This document shows, one piece after another, positions 25,145 to 36,950 of a DNA stretch of 64,000 bases. How positions within the stretch are numbered: position 1 is the first letter of the stretch; each line of letters begins with the position of its first letter. The stretch is taken from the NCBI GenBank assembly GCA_030426955.1, contig JAUHXS010000008.1, positions 91,655-155,654 of the forward strand, read 5' to 3'. The position numbers and the translations under genes were made by a program. The notes below the pieces were generated by a model that was not told where the DNA came from, ran no database searches, and saw only the letters and a list, made by a program, of their open reading frames with translations. Source of the stretch: Bacteroidia bacterium (GTDB lineage Bacteria; Bacteroidota; Bacteroidia; Chitinophagales; JAUHXS01).

Positions 25145-25840
25145 GTGAAACTGACTAAAAACAGAAAAAAAGCACTAGAGAAAATCGAAAAGGATAAGTT
25201 GTATTCTCTAGAAGAGGCTACCAAGTTGTTGAAGGAAATTAATGCCACTAAGTTTGATGCTTCTATTGATTTACATGTCAATTTAGGAGTTGATCCAACT
25301 AAAGCTGATCAAGCAATCAGAGGTACAGTGGTTTTGCCACATGGTACTGGTAAGTCTAAAACTGTATTGGTTTTATGTAATCCTGACAAGGAGAAAGAAG
25401 CTAAGGATGCAGGTGCAGACCATGTAGGTTTAAAGGATTATGTCGAAAAAATCGAGAAAGGTTGGACTGATATTGATGTAGTAATTGCAACACCAAATGT
25501 GATGCCTCAAATTGCTAGACTAGGTAAAGTATTAGGACCAAGAAACTTGATGCCGAACCCTAAATCAGGAACTGTTAGTGATGATGTTGCAGAAGCAGTT
25601 AATGCAGTAAAAGGTGGTAAAATAGCGTTTAAAGTGGATAAGTTCGGAATCATTCATTCTTCGATTGGCCGAGTTTCTTTTGAGCCTAAAAAGAATTGGG
25701 AGAATGCATTAGAGTTAATACAAACTTTAGCGAAAATGAAGCCATCCTCATCTAAAGGAGCATATTTTAAGAGCATAAATATGGCAACAACTATGTCGCC
25801 ATCTATTTCAATTGATACAAAATCAATAGACGGTATCTAA
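25145..25840 (+). CDS. rplA: 50S ribosomal protein L1
   Basis: L1 forms the mobile L1 stalk at the E site. The 231-residue sequence has the signature region [26 protein letters not shown]. The start is GTG at 25145. In other bacteria L1 represses its own operon; no convincing L1-like leader was found upstream of rplK. Confidence 0.97.
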   Translation: MKLTKNRKKALEKIEKDKLYSLEEATKLLKEINATKFDASIDLHVNLGVDPTKADQAIRGTVVLPHGTGKSKTVLVLCNPDKEKEAKDAGADHVGLKDYVEKIEKGWTDIDVVIATPNVMPQIARLGKVLGPRNLMPNPKSGTVSDDVAEAVNAVKGGKIAFKVDKFGIIHSSIGRVSFEPKKNWENALELIQTLAKMKPSSSKGAYFKSINMATTMSPSISIDTKSIDGI

Positions 25841-25852
25841 AGCTGAAAAGTC

Positions 25853-26374
25853 ATGACAAGAGAAGATAAAAAGAAAGAAATTGCATTTCTAACGAGTCAG
25901 TTAGATTCATATGATGCTGTATACGTAACCGATTCCTCGGAGTTAACAGTTGAGGAGGTTTCTCAGTTAAGGAGAAAGTGCCATAAAGAAGGTGTGAAGA
26001 TGAGGGTTACGAAAAATACACTTGCAATAAAAGCAATGGAAGCTCATGAAAAAGATTTTTCTGAGTTATACGATACCTTAAAAGGATCTACGTCTTTAAT
26101 GTTTGCTGAGAGAGCAAATACTCCAGCAAAAGTTATTAAAGACTTTAGAAAGAAATTTGATAAACCTATTTTAAAAGGAGCATATATAGACTCTGAGGTT
26201 TATATTGGCGATGATCAGGTAACACCATTATCTGAACTTAAGTCAAAAGAAGAACTTATTGGAGAGGTTATTGGATTACTCCAATCTCCAATCAAGAACG
26301 TTGTTTCTGCCCTTCAATCGGGTCAAAACAACATTACTGGTGTCTTGAAAACTTTATCAGAAAGAGCGGAATAA
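25853..26374 (+). CDS. rplJ: 50S ribosomal protein L10
   Basis: L10 anchors L7/L12 dimers to the stalk base. The 173-residue protein has the normal N-terminal domain (VTDSSELTVEEVSQLRRKC, RVTKNTLAIKA) and a C-terminal helix for L12. Only 12 bases separate it from rplA, so the long L10 leader known from gamma-proteobacteria is absent. Confidence 0.95.
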   Translation: MTREDKKKEIAFLTSQLDSYDAVYVTDSSELTVEEVSQLRRKCHKEGVKMRVTKNTLAIKAMEAHEKDFSELYDTLKGSTSLMFAERANTPAKVIKDFRKKFDKPILKGAYIDSEVYIGDDQVTPLSELKSKEELIGEVIGLLQSPIKNVVSALQSGQNNITGVLKTLSERAE

Positions 26375-26414
26375 GGATAACAGTAAATTTTTAAATTTTA
26401 TAAATTAAACAAAA

Positions 26415-26798
26415 ATGGCAGACGTAAAAGCAATAGCAGAGCAGTTAGTTGGATTAACAGTAAAAGAAGTTAACGAATTAACAGAAGTGCTTAAAAATGA
26501 CTATAACATCGAACCAGCGGCAGCGGCGGCTCCAGTAATGGTTGCAGGTGGAGCAGCAGGAGGTGGTGATGCAGGAGGTGAAGAAAAAACTGAATTTAAT
26601 GTAGTATTAAAATCAGGTGGAGGTCAAAAACTTTCAGTTGTTAAGTTGGTAAAAGAAATTACAGGTCTAGGTCTTAAAGAAGCTAAAGAATTAGTAGACG
26701 GAGCGCCTAAACCAGTTAAAGAAGGTGTTGCTAAAGACGAAGCAGAGTCTATCAAAGCAAAACTAGAAGAAGCTGGTGCTGAAGTAGAATTAAGCTAA
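26415..26798 (+). CDS. rplL: 50S ribosomal protein L7/L12
   Basis: The 127-residue protein has the N-terminal dimer domain, an Ala/Gly-rich hinge (about 35-60) and the C-terminal factor-binding domain ([42 protein letters not shown]). It recruits elongation factors. Confidence 0.98.
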   Translation: MADVKAIAEQLVGLTVKEVNELTEVLKNDYNIEPAAAAAPVMVAGGAAGGGDAGGEEKTEFNVVLKSGGGQKLSVVKLVKEITGLGLKEAKELVDGAPKPVKEGVAKDEAESIKAKLEEAGAEVELS

Positions 26799-26823
26799 TT
26801 AATTCTACTTCCATTTAATTTAA

Positions 26824-26851
26824 GTCGATAGGATAAGTGTGCCTATGCGAC
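26824..26851 (+). promoter_or_regulatory. Hairpin between rplL and rpoB, possible attenuator
   Basis: GTCGATAGG (26824-26832) pairs with CCTATGCGAC (26842-26851) with one bulged G. T-rich sequence follows but no clean T run, so it could be a partial terminator or processing site that sets the ratio of ribosomal protein to RNA polymerase, as seen at this junction in other bacteria. Confidence 0.5.
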
Positions 26852-26896
26852 TTTGTTGTGCACTTGTTTATATAATTTAAAGCTCTTAACCATAAT

Positions 26897-29800
26897 ATGG
26901 CAAATCAAAAAGTTAATCAATCTGAAAGAATCAATTTCGGAAAAATAAAAGCAACTCATGAAACGCCGGGTCTTTTAGACATACAAATACAATCATTTCA
27001 AGACTTTTTCCAATTAGAAACGACTCCTGAAAATCGTTCTAATGAGGGATTGTTTAAAGTATTTCAGGAGAATTTTCCAATTACAGATGCTAGAAACATC
27101 TTTGTACTAGAGTTCTTGGACTATTTTGTCGATCCGCCTAGGTATAGTATAGATGAGTGTATCGAGCGTGGTTTGACATATAGCGTTCCTTTAAAAGCAA
27201 AATTACGTCTGTCATGTAATGATGAGGAACATATTGATTTTCAGACTATAGTTCAGGATGTTTTCTTGGGCAATTTGCCATACATGACCCCTAAGGGGAC
27301 ATTTGTGGTTAATGGAGCAGAAAGAGTAATTGTATCTCAATTGCACAGATCTCCTGGTGTTTTCTTTGGACAAAGTGTACACCCTAATGGAACTAAAATT
27401 TACTCAGCAAGAGTAATTCCATTCAAAGGAGCATGGATGGAATTTGCAACTGACATTAACAATGTCATGTATGCTTACATTGATAGAAAGAAAAAATTCC
27501 CTGTTACAACATTATTAAGAGCAATCGGTTACGAATACGATAAAGATATCTTAGAGTTGTTCGGGTTGGCAGACGAAGTTTCTGCTACAAAGGCCAATTT
27601 AAAGAAAGCTATCGGCAGACGACTTGCAGCTAGAGTATTGAAAAGCTGGATCGAGGATTTTGTAGATGAAGATACAGGAGAAGTTGTTTCTATTGAGAGA
27701 AACGAGGTGATCTTAGAAAGGGATATAGAGCTTGACGAAGATAACATTAAGGAAATTATAGACACAGGAGTTAAGTCTATTATCCTGCAAAAGGAAGATG
27801 TTAATTCAGATTTCTCAATAATTTACAACACACTTCAGAAAGACTCTTCAAACTCAGAGCTTGAGGCAGTGCAGTTGGTTTATCGTCAGTTAAGAGGTAC
27901 CGATGCACCTGATGAAGAGACAGCAAGAGGTATTATTGAAAAACTATTCTTTTCTGATAAAAGATATGATCTAGGAGAAGTTGGTCGATACAAAATCAAT
28001 AGAAAGCTTAAGCTTGATATCGATGTCGAAAATAGAGTACTTACAAAAGACGATATTATTGAAATCGTTAAATATTTGGTACAGCTAAGTAACGGTAAAG
28101 CTGAGTTTGACGATATTGACCATTTAAGTAACAGAAGAGTTAGAACGGTTGGAGAGCAATTATATGCTCAGTTTGGTGTTGGTTTGGCAAGAATGGCAAG
28201 AACTATCCGTGATAGGATGAATGTTAGAGATAACGAGGTTTTTGCACCAGTTGACTTGATCAATGCAAGAACATTATCATCTGTTATCAATTCATTCTTC
28301 GGAACAAGTCAATTGTCTCAATTTGGTGATCAAACCAACTCGCTTGCAGAGATCACTCATAAAAGAAGAATTTCAGCTTTAGGCCCTGGTGGTTTATCCA
28401 GAGAGAGAGCAGGTTTCGAAGTAAGAGACGTACACTATTCGCACTATGGACGTTTATGTACAATTGAAACTCCTGAGGGACCCAATATTGGTCTGATTTC
28501 GACCCTTTGCGTACACGCTAAGATCAATAAGATGGGCTTCATCGAGACACCTTATCGTGATGTTAAAGATGGAAGAGTAAAAATAGAGGATAAAGTAAAA
28601 TATTTGTCTGCTGCTGATGAGGACAACAAAACAATTGCACAATCTAATGCAGTAATTGATGAGAAAGGAAACTTTGTTGGAGATAGAATCAAAGGGCGTC
28701 ATCACGGTGACTTCCCAATTTTAGAGCCAAAAGAAATTGAATACATGGATGTTGCTCCTAACCAGATTGTAGGGGTTTCAGCATCATTGATTCCTTTCCT
28801 TGAAAATGACGATGCAAACCGTGCCTTGATGGGGTCGAATATGCAACGTCAGGCAGTACCTTTGATTAATCCTGAATCTCCAATTGTAGGAACAGGCTTA
28901 GAGGCAAAGGTAGCGCGTGATTCACACGTTTTAATCAATGCAGAAGGGAACGGTGTTGTTCAATATGTTGATGCAAATGAAATCATTATCAAGTACGATC
29001 GAAGTGAAAGTGATCGTATAGTTAGTTTTGATACTGATGAAGTAACGTATAAGCTCACTAAGTTTAGAAAGACAAATCAGAGCACTACTGTAAACTTAAA
29101 GCCAATTGTTAAGAAAGGAGATAAGGTTAAAAAGGGTCAGATTCTTTGTGAAGGTTATGCAACACAAGGTGGCGAATTAGCCTTAGGCAGAAATCTGACA
29201 GTCGCATTTATGCCTTGGAAAGGGTATAACTTTGAGGATGCTATTGTGCTTTCTGAAAGAGTCGTTAGAGAAGATGTCTTTACGTCTATTCACGTAGAGG
29301 AATACCAAATGGAAGTTAGAGATACTAAGTTAGGAGAAGAAGAATTGACTTCTGATATTCCAAACGTTAGTGAAGAAGCAATCAAAGACCTTGATGAACA
29401 TGGAATTATCAGGGTTGGTGCAGAAATAAAGGAAGGAGATATTCTTATTGGTAAAATAACACCAAAAGGAGAGTCTGATCCTACTCCAGAAGAAAAACTA
29501 TTAAGAGCAATTTTTGGTGACAAAGCTGGAGATGTTAAAGATGCTTCATTAAAAGCACCTCCATCAACAAAAGGTGTCGTTATTGACAAAAAACTTTTTG
29601 CTAAGATCAAGAAAGACAAAACTGGAAAAGCAAAAGAGAAAGTCGTTCTTGAAAAACTAGAAAAAGACCATAAGGCTAAGCTTGAGGAGATCAAAGGTAT
29701 ATTAATTGAAAAACTATATACTTTAATCAAGGACAAAACAGCTAAGTCAATCACTAATGTCTATAATGAGGAATTAATTCCTAAAGGAGCTAAGTTTACG

Positions 29801-30709
29801 CAAAAAGCTTTATCAGGACTAGATTTTGACGCAATCAACCCTCAAGAGTGGACCAATGATGATACTGTAAATGAGCAAGTAAAAACATTATTGCACAATC
29901 ACAATATCAAGTCTAGTGAAGAGACAGGTAGATATAATAGGGAGCGTTTTAATATCAGTGTTGGAGACGAATTACCAGCTGGTGTGCTAAAACTTGCTAA
30001 GGTTTATGTGGCTAAGAAACGTAAACTAAAAGTAGGTGATAAGCTAGCAGGAAGGCATGGTAACAAAGGTATTGTTGCTAGAATTGTTAGAGATGAAGAT
30101 ATGCCTTTCTTAGAAGATGGAACCCCAATGGATATTGTATTAAATCCATTAGGCGTACCTTCTAGGATGAACTTGGGACAGATTTATGAAACTGTGCTTG
30201 GTTGGGCAGGTAAAAAATTGGATAGAAAATATGCTACGCCAATCTTTGATGGTGCTTCTATTGATAACATTGAAGATCAAATTCAAGAAGCAGAACTTCC
30301 TTCCTTAGGGCAAACGTATCTTTACGATGGAGAAACTGGTCAAAGGTTTGACCAAAAAGCAACAGTAGGTGTTATTTACATGTTGAAGCTTTCTCACATG
30401 GTGGATGATAAAATGCATGCTAGATCTATAGGTCCATACTCATTGATTACACAGCAACCTCTTGGTGGTAAAGCACAGTTTGGAGGTCAGCGTCTTGGAG
30501 AGATGGAGGTTTGGGCACTAGAGGCATTCGGAGCATCAAACATTCTACAAGAATTATTGACGATAAAGTCCGATGATATTCAGGGTAGAGCCAAAGCATA
30601 CGAAACTATCGTGAAAGGAGATAATTTACCTTCAGCTAACATTCCTGAATCATTCAATGTATTGGTACATGAATTGAGAGGACTAGCTTTAGATTTAAAA
30701 TTTGATTAA
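26897..30709 (+). CDS. rpoB: DNA-directed RNA polymerase subunit beta
   Basis: The 1270-residue beta subunit is complete. The rifampicin region begins near residue 466 ([20 protein letters not shown], then [14 protein letters not shown]) and carries the wild-type Asp, His and Ser positions, so no classical resistance change is seen. The catalytic-centre segments ([23 protein letters not shown], and the C-terminal [10 protein letters not shown] to [20 protein letters not shown]) are intact. A lysine-rich insert around residues 895-960 is typical of the phylum. Confidence 0.99.
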   Translation: MANQKVNQSERINFGKIKATHETPGLLDIQIQSFQDFFQLETTPENRSNEGLFKVFQENFPITDARNIFVLEFLDYFVDPPRYSIDECIERGLTYSVPLKAKLRLSCNDEEHIDFQTIVQDVFLGNLPYMTPKGTFVVNGAERVIVSQLHRSPGVFFGQSVHPNGTKIYSARVIPFKGAWMEFATDINNVMYAYIDRKKKFPVTTLLRAIGYEYDKDILELFGLADEVSATKANLKKAIGRRLAARVLKSWIEDFVDEDTGEVVSIERNEVILERDIELDEDNIKEIIDTGVKSIILQKEDVNSDFSIIYNTLQKDSSNSELEAVQLVYRQLRGTDAPDEETARGIIEKLFFSDKRYDLGEVGRYKINRKLKLDIDVENRVLTKDDIIEIVKYLVQLSNGKAEFDDIDHLSNRRVRTVGEQLYAQFGVGLARMARTIRDRMNVRDNEVFAPVDLINARTLSSVINSFFGTSQLSQFGDQTNSLAEITHKRRISALGPGGLSRERAGFEVRDVHYSHYGRLCTIETPEGPNIGLISTLCVHAKINKMGFIETPYRDVKDGRVKIEDKVKYLSAADEDNKTIAQSNAVIDEKGNFVGDRIKGRHHGDFPILEPKEIEYMDVAPNQIVGVSASLIPFLENDDANRALMGSNMQRQAVPLINPESPIVGTGLEAKVARDSHVLINAEGNGVVQYVDANEIIIKYDRSESDRIVSFDTDEVTYKLTKFRKTNQSTTVNLKPIVKKGDKVKKGQILCEGYATQGGELALGRNLTVAFMPWKGYNFEDAIVLSERVVREDVFTSIHVEEYQMEVRDTKLGEEELTSDIPNVSEEAIKDLDEHGIIRVGAEIKEGDILIGKITPKGESDPTPEEKLLRAIFGDKAGDVKDASLKAPPSTKGVVIDKKLFAKIKKDKTGKAKEKVVLEKLEKDHKAKLEEIKGILIEKLYTLIKDKTAKSITNVYNEELIPKGAKFTQKALSGLDFDAINPQEWTNDDTVNEQVKTLLHNHNIKSSEETGRYNRERFNISVGDELPAGVLKLAKVYVAKKRKLKVGDKLAGRHGNKGIVARIVRDEDMPFLEDGTPMDIVLNPLGVPSRMNLGQIYETVLGWAGKKLDRKYATPIFDGASIDNIEDQIQEAELPSLGQTYLYDGETGQRFDQKATVGVIYMLKLSHMVDDKMHARSIGPYSLITQQPLGGKAQFGGQRLGEMEVWALEAFGASNILQELLTIKSDDIQGRAKAYETIVKGDNLPSANIPESFNVLVHELRGLALDLKFD

Positions 30710-30728
30710 TTTATAAATTCAATCATAT

Positions 30729-33700
30729 ATGCCTTACGCAAAGGATAAAAACAAAATAAATTCTGATTTTTCAACAATCAGTATCACACTTGCTTCACCT
30801 GATGACATCTTAGGGCGTTCTCATGGAGAAATCAAGAAACCTGAAACCATTAATTACCGAACATTTAAGCCTGAGATGGAAGGTTTATTCTGTGAGCGTA
30901 TTTTTGGTCCAACAAAGGATTATGAGTGCTACTGTGGTAAGTATAAAAGAATCAGATATAAGGGAATTATCTGTGATAGATGTGGTGTTGAAGTAACCGA
31001 GAAAAAAGTAAGGAGAGAGCGAATGGGACATATCAAGTTAGTTGTTCCTGTTATGCATATTTGGTACTTTAAATCTTTACCAAATAAAGCAGCTTATTTA
31101 TTAGGAATACCGTCTAAAAAGCTAGAGACAATTATCTACTATGAAAGATATGTCGTTATTCAACCAGGCATTAAGGCTTCTGATGAGATTCAGCACCTAG
31201 ATCTTTTGACGGAGGAGGAGTACTTAGATATCATGGAGACGCTTCCAAAAGAAAATCTTCAGCTTGAGGAGGATGATCCCAACAAATTCATCGCTAAGAT
31301 GGGAGCAGAGGCGATTAGAGATTTACTTGGAAGATTAGACTTGGATGAACTTTCTTACAGTTTAAGATACCAAGCGGCTAATGAAACTTCACAACAGAGA
31401 AAGGCAGATGCACTTAAGAGGTTGAGCGTTGTGGAGAAATTTAGAGATGCTAACCTCAGAATTCAAAATGACCCTAAGTGGATGGTAGTTGATTACTTAC
31501 CAGTTATTCCACCAGAATTGAGACCGCTAGTTCCATTAGATGGAGGAAGATTTGCTAGTTCTGATTTGAACGACTTATATAGAAGGGTAATCATTAGAAA
31601 CAATCGTCTGAAGAGATTAATAGAGATTAAAGCACCTGAAGTTATTTTGAGAAATGAGAAGAGGATGCTTCAGGAATCTGTTGATTCATTATTCGATAAC
31701 TCTAGAAAATCTAATGCTGTAAAAGCGGAAGGAGGAAGAGCACTTAAATCTCTTAGTGATGTTTTAAAAGGTAAGCAAGGACGTTTCCGTCAAAACTTAC
31801 TTGGAAAAAGGGTAGACTACTCGGGTCGTTCTGTAATTGTGGTAGGACCAGAATTACAACTTCATGAGTGTGGTATCCCTAAGGATATGGCTGCTGAGTT
31901 ATTTAAGCCTTTTGTTATAAGGAAACTAATAGAGAGAGGTGTTGTGAAAACAGTTAAGTCTGCTAAGAAGTTGGTAGACAAAAAAGAGCCTGTGATTTGG
32001 GATATTTTAGAGAATGTTTTAAAAGGACATCCTGTATTACTAAACAGAGCTCCAACACTACACAGACTGAGTATCCAAGCATTTCAGCCAAAACTAATTG
32101 AAGGAAAAGCGATCCAATTGCATCCATTAGTTTGTACGGCATTCAACGCGGATTTTGATGGTGACCAAATGGCAGTACATGTTCCGTTGAGCAATGCAGC
32201 CATTCTAGAAGCACAAATGTTGATGTTAGCTTCTCATAATATTTTGAATCCTCAGAATGGTGCTCCAATTACTATTCCTTCTCAGGATATGGTTCTAGGA
32301 CTATATTACATGACTAAAGGTAAAAAGTCCACTAAAGAAGAGCCTGTAAAAGGCGAAGGAAGAACTTTTTATTCTGCAGAAGAGGTAATAATAGCACATA
32401 ATGAAGGGCAAGTTGCATTACATGCTTTTATTAAAGTAAGAACTATTGCTAGAAATGAAAATGGTGAGCTAGCTTCTCAGATTATTGAGACAACAGTCGG
32501 AAGAACGTTATTTAATGAAGTCGTTCCTGAAGAAGTTGGATTTATCAATGCACTACTTACTAAGAAAGCATTAAAAGTTATTATTAGTGATGTAATAAAG
32601 TATACAGACGTACCTGGAGCTGCTAAATTCTTAGATGAGATTAAACATTTAGGATTTACAATGGCTTATAAAGGCGGACTTTCATTTAATCTTTCTGACG
32701 TTAGAATTCCAGATACAAAGCAAGAAATCTTGGATAAAGCTCAAGATGAGATCAACGATGTTTGGGAAAACTACAACATGGGTCTTATAACGAATAACGA
32801 GCGTTATAACCAAATAATTGATATCTGGACAAGAGCCAACAATAAGATCACCAATAGTTTGATGGATGATCTGTCAACTGATAAACAAGGTTTCAACTCT
32901 GTTTATATGATGCTTGACTCAGGTGCAAGGGGATCAAAAGAACAGATTAGACAGCTGGGTGGTATTAGGGGATTAATGGCAAAACCTAGAAAGTCTGGAA
33001 GTACGGGTGCTGAGATTATCGAAAACCCGATCTTGACAAACTTTAAAGAGGGTTTATCTATTCTGGAATACTTTATCTCTACTCACGGTGCGAGAAAAGG
33101 TCTTGCGGATACTGCCTTGAAAACGGCAGATGCAGGATACTTAACTAGAAGACTGGTAGACGTTGCACAAGATGTTGTAATTAGAGAAGAAGATTGCGAG
33201 ACGCTAAGAGGTATATCAATCTCTGCTCTAAAAGATAATGAAGAGATAGTAGAACCACTTTATGATAGAATTCTTGGTAGAACAAGTTTGTATGATGTTT
33301 ATGATCCATTAAACAAAGAAGATCTTTTAGTTGAAGCAGGTGCTGAAATAACGGAAGATATCGCTAAGAAAATCAGTGAAACATCTATTGAGACAGTAGA
33401 AATTCGTTCTGTATTAACTTGCGAAACAAAACGTGGCGTTTGTGTTAAATGTTACGGTAAAAACCTAGCAAACGGCAGAATGGCTCAAATGGGAGATGCT
33501 GTAGGCATTATCGCAGCGCAGTCCATTGGAGAGCCTGGAACACAGTTGACGCTTCGTACTTTTCACGTGGGGGGTACAGCTTCTAGTGTGGCTGCTGAGT
33601 CTCAGTTAACCGCCAAATTTGACGGAGTACTTGAGTTTGATGGTGTCAAGACTACTGAATACAAAGATGAGAATGGCGATAAAGTCAATGTTGTATTAGG

Positions 33701-35051
33701 CAGAACTGGTGAGGTGAAAATTATGGATTCTGACAATAACAGAATGCTAATTGCTAATCACGTTCCTTATGGTTCTCATTTGATGGTTAAAAAAGGACAA
33801 AAAGTTTCTAAAGGAGACGTGATTTGCTCTTGGGACCCTTATAATGCGGTTATTATATCCGACTTTGCTGGTAAGGTTAAGTTTGATAACATCATAGAAG
33901 GAGCTACTTATCGTGAAGAATCTGATGAACAAACAGGTCACAGAGAAAAAGTAGTAATTGAGTCTAGGGACAAAACTAAAATTCCTGGAATTGAGATTGT
34001 TGATAAAAAAGGGAATAGCCTAAGATCGTATAATATTCCAGTAGGTGCGCACATTGCGATTGATGATAAAGAAGAGATTCAGCCTGGTAAAGTATTGGTT
34101 AAAATTCCTAGAACATTAGGTAAGTTACGTGACATTACTGGAGGTCTTCCAAGGGTTACCGAGCTTTTTGAAGCTAGAAATCCTTCAAATCCAGCGGTAG
34201 TATCAGAAATTGATGGAGTTGTAAGCTATGGTAGTATCAAGCGTGGTAATAGGGAAATCATGATTGAGTCCAAAGATGGAGAGCAAAAAACATATATGGT
34301 TTCTTTGACCAAGCATATCTTGGTTCAAGAAGGGGATTTTGTATATGCTGGAACGCCGTTATCTGATGGAGCAACTACCCCTAGAGATATTTTGCATATC
34401 AAAGGACCATTTGCTGTTCAAGAGTATATTGTAAATGAAATTCAGGAGGTTTATAGATTGCAAGGTGTGGGTATCAATGATAAACACATCGAAGTGATCG
34501 TTAGACAAATGATGCGTAAAGTGAAGATTGAAGATGCTGGTGATACTAGTTTCTTAGAAGGAGAAGCAGTTGATAAGTTTGAATTCATCGAAGAGAATGA
34601 TAGAATCTACGATAAGAAGGTTATAACAGAGGTTGGAGACTCAACAAACCTAAGACTAGGTCAATTGGTAACATTACGTCAAATAAGAGAAGAGAACTCT
34701 TCACTAAAACGTAATGATCAGAAGCCAGTAGATTATAAAGATGCAGTTGCTGCTACTTCTAGTCCTTTATTACAAGGTATTACTAGAGCATCACTTGGTA
34801 CAAGCAGTTGGATTTCTGCAGCATCGTTCCAAGAGACAACTAAAGTGTTAAGTTCAGCATCTATCGGTGCTAAGCAAGATAATTTGCTAGGACTTAAAGA
34901 AAATGTAATTGTTGGACATAGAATTCCTGCAGGAACTGGAATGAGAGAGTTCGAAAATATGATTGTAGGCTCTCAAGACGAGTTAGACCAATTAGAGTCT
35001 AGTAGTAGCTCAGAAGAAACTGTTGAAGAGCAAACTTCTGTACAACAGTAA
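30729..35051 (+). CDS. rpoC: DNA-directed RNA polymerase subunit beta'
   Basis: The 1440-residue subunit has the N-terminal zinc site ([20 protein letters not shown]), the metal-binding catalytic loop NADFDGD at about 470-478, the second zinc site ([13 protein letters not shown]) and the trigger loop region [21 protein letters not shown]. The C-terminus is Ser/Glu-rich. It starts 19 bases after rpoB. Confidence 0.99.
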   Translation: MPYAKDKNKINSDFSTISITLASPDDILGRSHGEIKKPETINYRTFKPEMEGLFCERIFGPTKDYECYCGKYKRIRYKGIICDRCGVEVTEKKVRRERMGHIKLVVPVMHIWYFKSLPNKAAYLLGIPSKKLETIIYYERYVVIQPGIKASDEIQHLDLLTEEEYLDIMETLPKENLQLEEDDPNKFIAKMGAEAIRDLLGRLDLDELSYSLRYQAANETSQQRKADALKRLSVVEKFRDANLRIQNDPKWMVVDYLPVIPPELRPLVPLDGGRFASSDLNDLYRRVIIRNNRLKRLIEIKAPEVILRNEKRMLQESVDSLFDNSRKSNAVKAEGGRALKSLSDVLKGKQGRFRQNLLGKRVDYSGRSVIVVGPELQLHECGIPKDMAAELFKPFVIRKLIERGVVKTVKSAKKLVDKKEPVIWDILENVLKGHPVLLNRAPTLHRLSIQAFQPKLIEGKAIQLHPLVCTAFNADFDGDQMAVHVPLSNAAILEAQMLMLASHNILNPQNGAPITIPSQDMVLGLYYMTKGKKSTKEEPVKGEGRTFYSAEEVIIAHNEGQVALHAFIKVRTIARNENGELASQIIETTVGRTLFNEVVPEEVGFINALLTKKALKVIISDVIKYTDVPGAAKFLDEIKHLGFTMAYKGGLSFNLSDVRIPDTKQEILDKAQDEINDVWENYNMGLITNNERYNQIIDIWTRANNKITNSLMDDLSTDKQGFNSVYMMLDSGARGSKEQIRQLGGIRGLMAKPRKSGSTGAEIIENPILTNFKEGLSILEYFISTHGARKGLADTALKTADAGYLTRRLVDVAQDVVIREEDCETLRGISISALKDNEEIVEPLYDRILGRTSLYDVYDPLNKEDLLVEAGAEITEDIAKKISETSIETVEIRSVLTCETKRGVCVKCYGKNLANGRMAQMGDAVGIIAAQSIGEPGTQLTLRTFHVGGTASSVAAESQLTAKFDGVLEFDGVKTTEYKDENGDKVNVVLGRTGEVKIMDSDNNRMLIANHVPYGSHLMVKKGQKVSKGDVICSWDPYNAVIISDFAGKVKFDNIIEGATYREESDEQTGHREKVVIESRDKTKIPGIEIVDKKGNSLRSYNIPVGAHIAIDDKEEIQPGKVLVKIPRTLGKLRDITGGLPRVTELFEARNPSNPAVVSEIDGVVSYGSIKRGNREIMIESKDGEQKTYMVSLTKHILVQEGDFVYAGTPLSDGATTPRDILHIKGPFAVQEYIVNEIQEVYRLQGVGINDKHIEVIVRQMMRKVKIEDAGDTSFLEGEAVDKFEFIEENDRIYDKKVITEVGDSTNLRLGQLVTLRQIREENSSLKRNDQKPVDYKDAVAATSSPLLQGITRASLGTSSWISAASFQETTKVLSSASIGAKQDNLLGLKENVIVGHRIPAGTGMREFENMIVGSQDELDQLESSSSSEETVEEQTSVQQ

Positions 35052-35057
35052 AAAATA

Positions 35058-35087
35058 TTAGAATGGTTAGGAAACTAGCCATTCTAA
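35058..35087 (+). terminator. Hairpin after rpoC
   Basis: TTAGAATGG (35058-35066) pairs with CCATTCTAA (35079-35087) around a short loop. The following T content is low, so it may be a weak terminator or processing site between rpoC and the DUF3467 gene. Confidence 0.6.
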
Positions 35088-35102
35088 TTAATCATTTTAC
35101 CT

Positions 35103-35426
35103 ATGGAAGATAATAATCCTAAAGAAGGACAAAATAAAATCAACATTGAGTTGACTGATGAAATTGCAGACGGAATATACTCCAACCTTGCCATCATAAC
35201 ACATTCCAATGCGGAGTTCGTGATAGATTTTATTAGGATTATGCCAGGAATGCCCAAAGCTAAGGTGAAATCCAGAATTTTATTGACCCCTCAGCATGCT
35301 AAAAGATTGCTCAAAGCACTTTCTGATAACATGGATAAGTACGAGTCACTTCATGGTGAAGTAGAGGAGTCAGACGGTGCTCAAGGGATTCCAATGAATT
35401 TTGGTGGGCCTACAGCACAAGCATAA
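35103..35426 (+). CDS. DUF3467 domain protein
   Basis: This 107-residue protein has the conserved core ADGIYSNLAIITHSNAEFVIDFIRIMPG followed by AKVKSRILLTPQHAKRLLKAL. The family is widespread in Bacteroidota and often follows rpoC, as here, but its role is not known. It has no signal peptide. Position suggests a link to transcription or translation, which is inference only. Confidence 0.88.
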   Translation: MEDNNPKEGQNKINIELTDEIADGIYSNLAIITHSNAEFVIDFIRIMPGMPKAKVKSRILLTPQHAKRLLKALSDNMDKYESLHGEVEESDGAQGIPMNFGGPTAQA

Positions 35427-35428
35427 GT

Positions 35429-35887
35429 TTATTGCTCATCATCTTTATTTTTCTGATCCTCAAGCAAGGAAACTTGCTTTTCCATTAGTTCGGCGATATT
35501 ATTAAGTAGCTCAATATCCTTTGGAGTCGAAACTGTTTTGTTTTTAGGGTTTTGCGCTTTATTTCTAATGCCATTCATAAGTTTTACCACAAAAAACACG
35601 GTAAAACCTATTATTAAAAAATCTAAACTTGCTTCAAATAGTTTTCCATAGCCTATTGCTATTTCTTCATGTACAACGCCCTCTGTATTTGTTGACGCTT
35701 CTTTTAAGATCAGTCGTTTGTTTTCAAAGTTTATTCCATCAGTAATGAGAGATAATGGAGGTAGAAAAATCTCCTTTACAATTACATTTATGACTTTATT
35801 AAAAGCACTTCCAATAATGACCCCAATAGCAATGTCTATCATATTACCTTTTACGGCAAACTCTTTAAATTCTTGAAGTATTTTCAT
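35429..35887 (-). CDS. mscL: Large-conductance mechanosensitive channel MscL
   Basis: The 152-residue protein has the first transmembrane helix motif GNMIDIAIGVIIGSAFNKVI and a second helix (FEASLDFLIIGFTVFFVVKLMN), with a cytoplasmic helix at the end. MscL opens under membrane tension to release solutes in osmotic down-shock. It is 29 bases after the dehydrogenase gene and probably shares its transcript. Confidence 0.93.
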   Translation of the reverse strand: MKILQEFKEFAVKGNMIDIAIGVIIGSAFNKVINVIVKEIFLPPLSLITDGINFENKRLILKEASTNTEGVVHEEIAIGYGKLFEASLDFLIIGFTVFFVVKLMNGIRNKAQNPKNKTVSTPKDIELLNNIAELMEKQVSLLEDQKNKDDEQ

Positions 35888-35916
35888 TCTTAGAGATTGA
35901 AAAGTGCAATAAACAT

Positions 35917-36873
35917 TTAGATAAGAATACTTTGGGGAATATTGGAAAGCATATCTTTGGTCATCTTTGCTAGATCAAATTCGTGCTGCCAATTCCAATC
36001 TGCTCTAGCAACTGAATCATCAATGCTCTGTGGCCAGGAATCTGCAATGGCTTGTCTAAAATCAGGTTTGTAGGAAATCCTAAACTCAGGTATCTCTGCT
36101 TTTATTGCAGCATAAACTTCTTCTGGAGTAAAGCTCATCGCCGTAAAATTGTAACTAGATCTTATCGAAATTTTTTCAGATGGAGCATCCATTAGGTCGA
36201 TTGTGCCTCGAATGGCATCATCCATATACATCATAGGCATTCTAGTATCTTCTTTCAAGAAGCATTCATATTTTTTATCCTTGATTGCTTTAAAGTAAAT
36301 GTCCACGGCATAATCTGTCGTTCCACCACCAGGCAGAGTCTTATAACTTATTAAGCCTGGATATCTAATACTTCTAACATCAAGGCCATACTTTTGAAAA
36401 TAGTAGTCACACCACCGCTCCCCCGCAAGCTTACTAATGCCGTAAACCGTGCTGGGCTCTGTTATTACTTCTTGAGGAGTATTTACCTTAGGAGTATTTG
36501 GACCAAAGACAGCGATAGAACTAGGCCAAAATACCTTGTTTAGTTTTTGCTCTTTTGCTAAATCTAAAATGTTGAGTAATCCTCCCATGTTTACCTCCCA
36601 AGCGAGCTTCGGATTCTTTTCTCCCGTTGCAGATAGTAAAGATGCTAGGTGATAAATTTGATTAACCCCGTATTTTGCCACAACATCATGCAATGAAGCT
36701 TTATCTAAAATATCAATAGATTCAAAAGGGCCTGATGCTTTTAATATTTCATTTGGTTCTCTTATATCAGAGGCAATAACATTATCTACTCCTAAGCTTT
36801 CTCTTAATTTTACGGCAAGTTCTGTTCCAATTTGACCGCAAGAACCTGTTATTAAAACTATGTCTTTACTCAT
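35917..36873 (-). CDS. L-threonine 3-dehydrogenase, short-chain (epimerase-like) type
   Basis: The 318-residue extended SDR enzyme has the NAD motif ITGSCGQIGTEL and the catalytic Tyr144 and Lys148 (YGISK). The overall sequence, including PSSIAVFG, RYPGLISYKTLPGGGTTDYA and MPMMYMDDAIR, matches the epimerase-like threonine dehydrogenases of Bacteroidota, which oxidise threonine to 2-amino-3-ketobutyrate. No glycine C-acetyltransferase (kbl) gene is next to it in the window. Confidence 0.85.
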   Translation of the reverse strand: MSKDIVLITGSCGQIGTELAVKLRESLGVDNVIASDIREPNEILKASGPFESIDILDKASLHDVVAKYGVNQIYHLASLLSATGEKNPKLAWEVNMGGLLNILDLAKEQKLNKVFWPSSIAVFGPNTPKVNTPQEVITEPSTVYGISKLAGERWCDYYFQKYGLDVRSIRYPGLISYKTLPGGGTTDYAVDIYFKAIKDKKYECFLKEDTRMPMMYMDDAIRGTIDLMDAPSEKISIRSSYNFTAMSFTPEEVYAAIKAEIPEFRISYKPDFRQAIADSWPQSIDDSVARADWNWQHEFDLAKMTKDMLSNIPQSILI

Positions 36874-36929
36874 ATTGCTACTTTAGAATTTAAAAATAAA
36901 TATTAAACTTCTAATTCTGAACTAAAAAC

Positions 36930-36937
36930 TATCTTTG
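36930..36937 (+). promoter_or_regulatory. -7 promoter element of the proline dehydrogenase gene
   Basis: TATCTTTG matches the -7 consensus, 13 bases before the ATG. No clear -33 element is seen. Confidence 0.45.
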
Positions 36938-36950
36938 CTAAAATTTATCA

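Noticed and set aside
24642..25852. L1- or L10-type autoregulatory leader in the ribosomal operon
   Set aside because: Gaps before rplK, rplA and rplJ are 11, 30 and 12 bases, too short for a known leader, and no match was seen.
29290..29754. Long antisense frame within rpoB
   Set aside because: It is a shadow of the coding strand in a lysine-rich insert and has no independent support.
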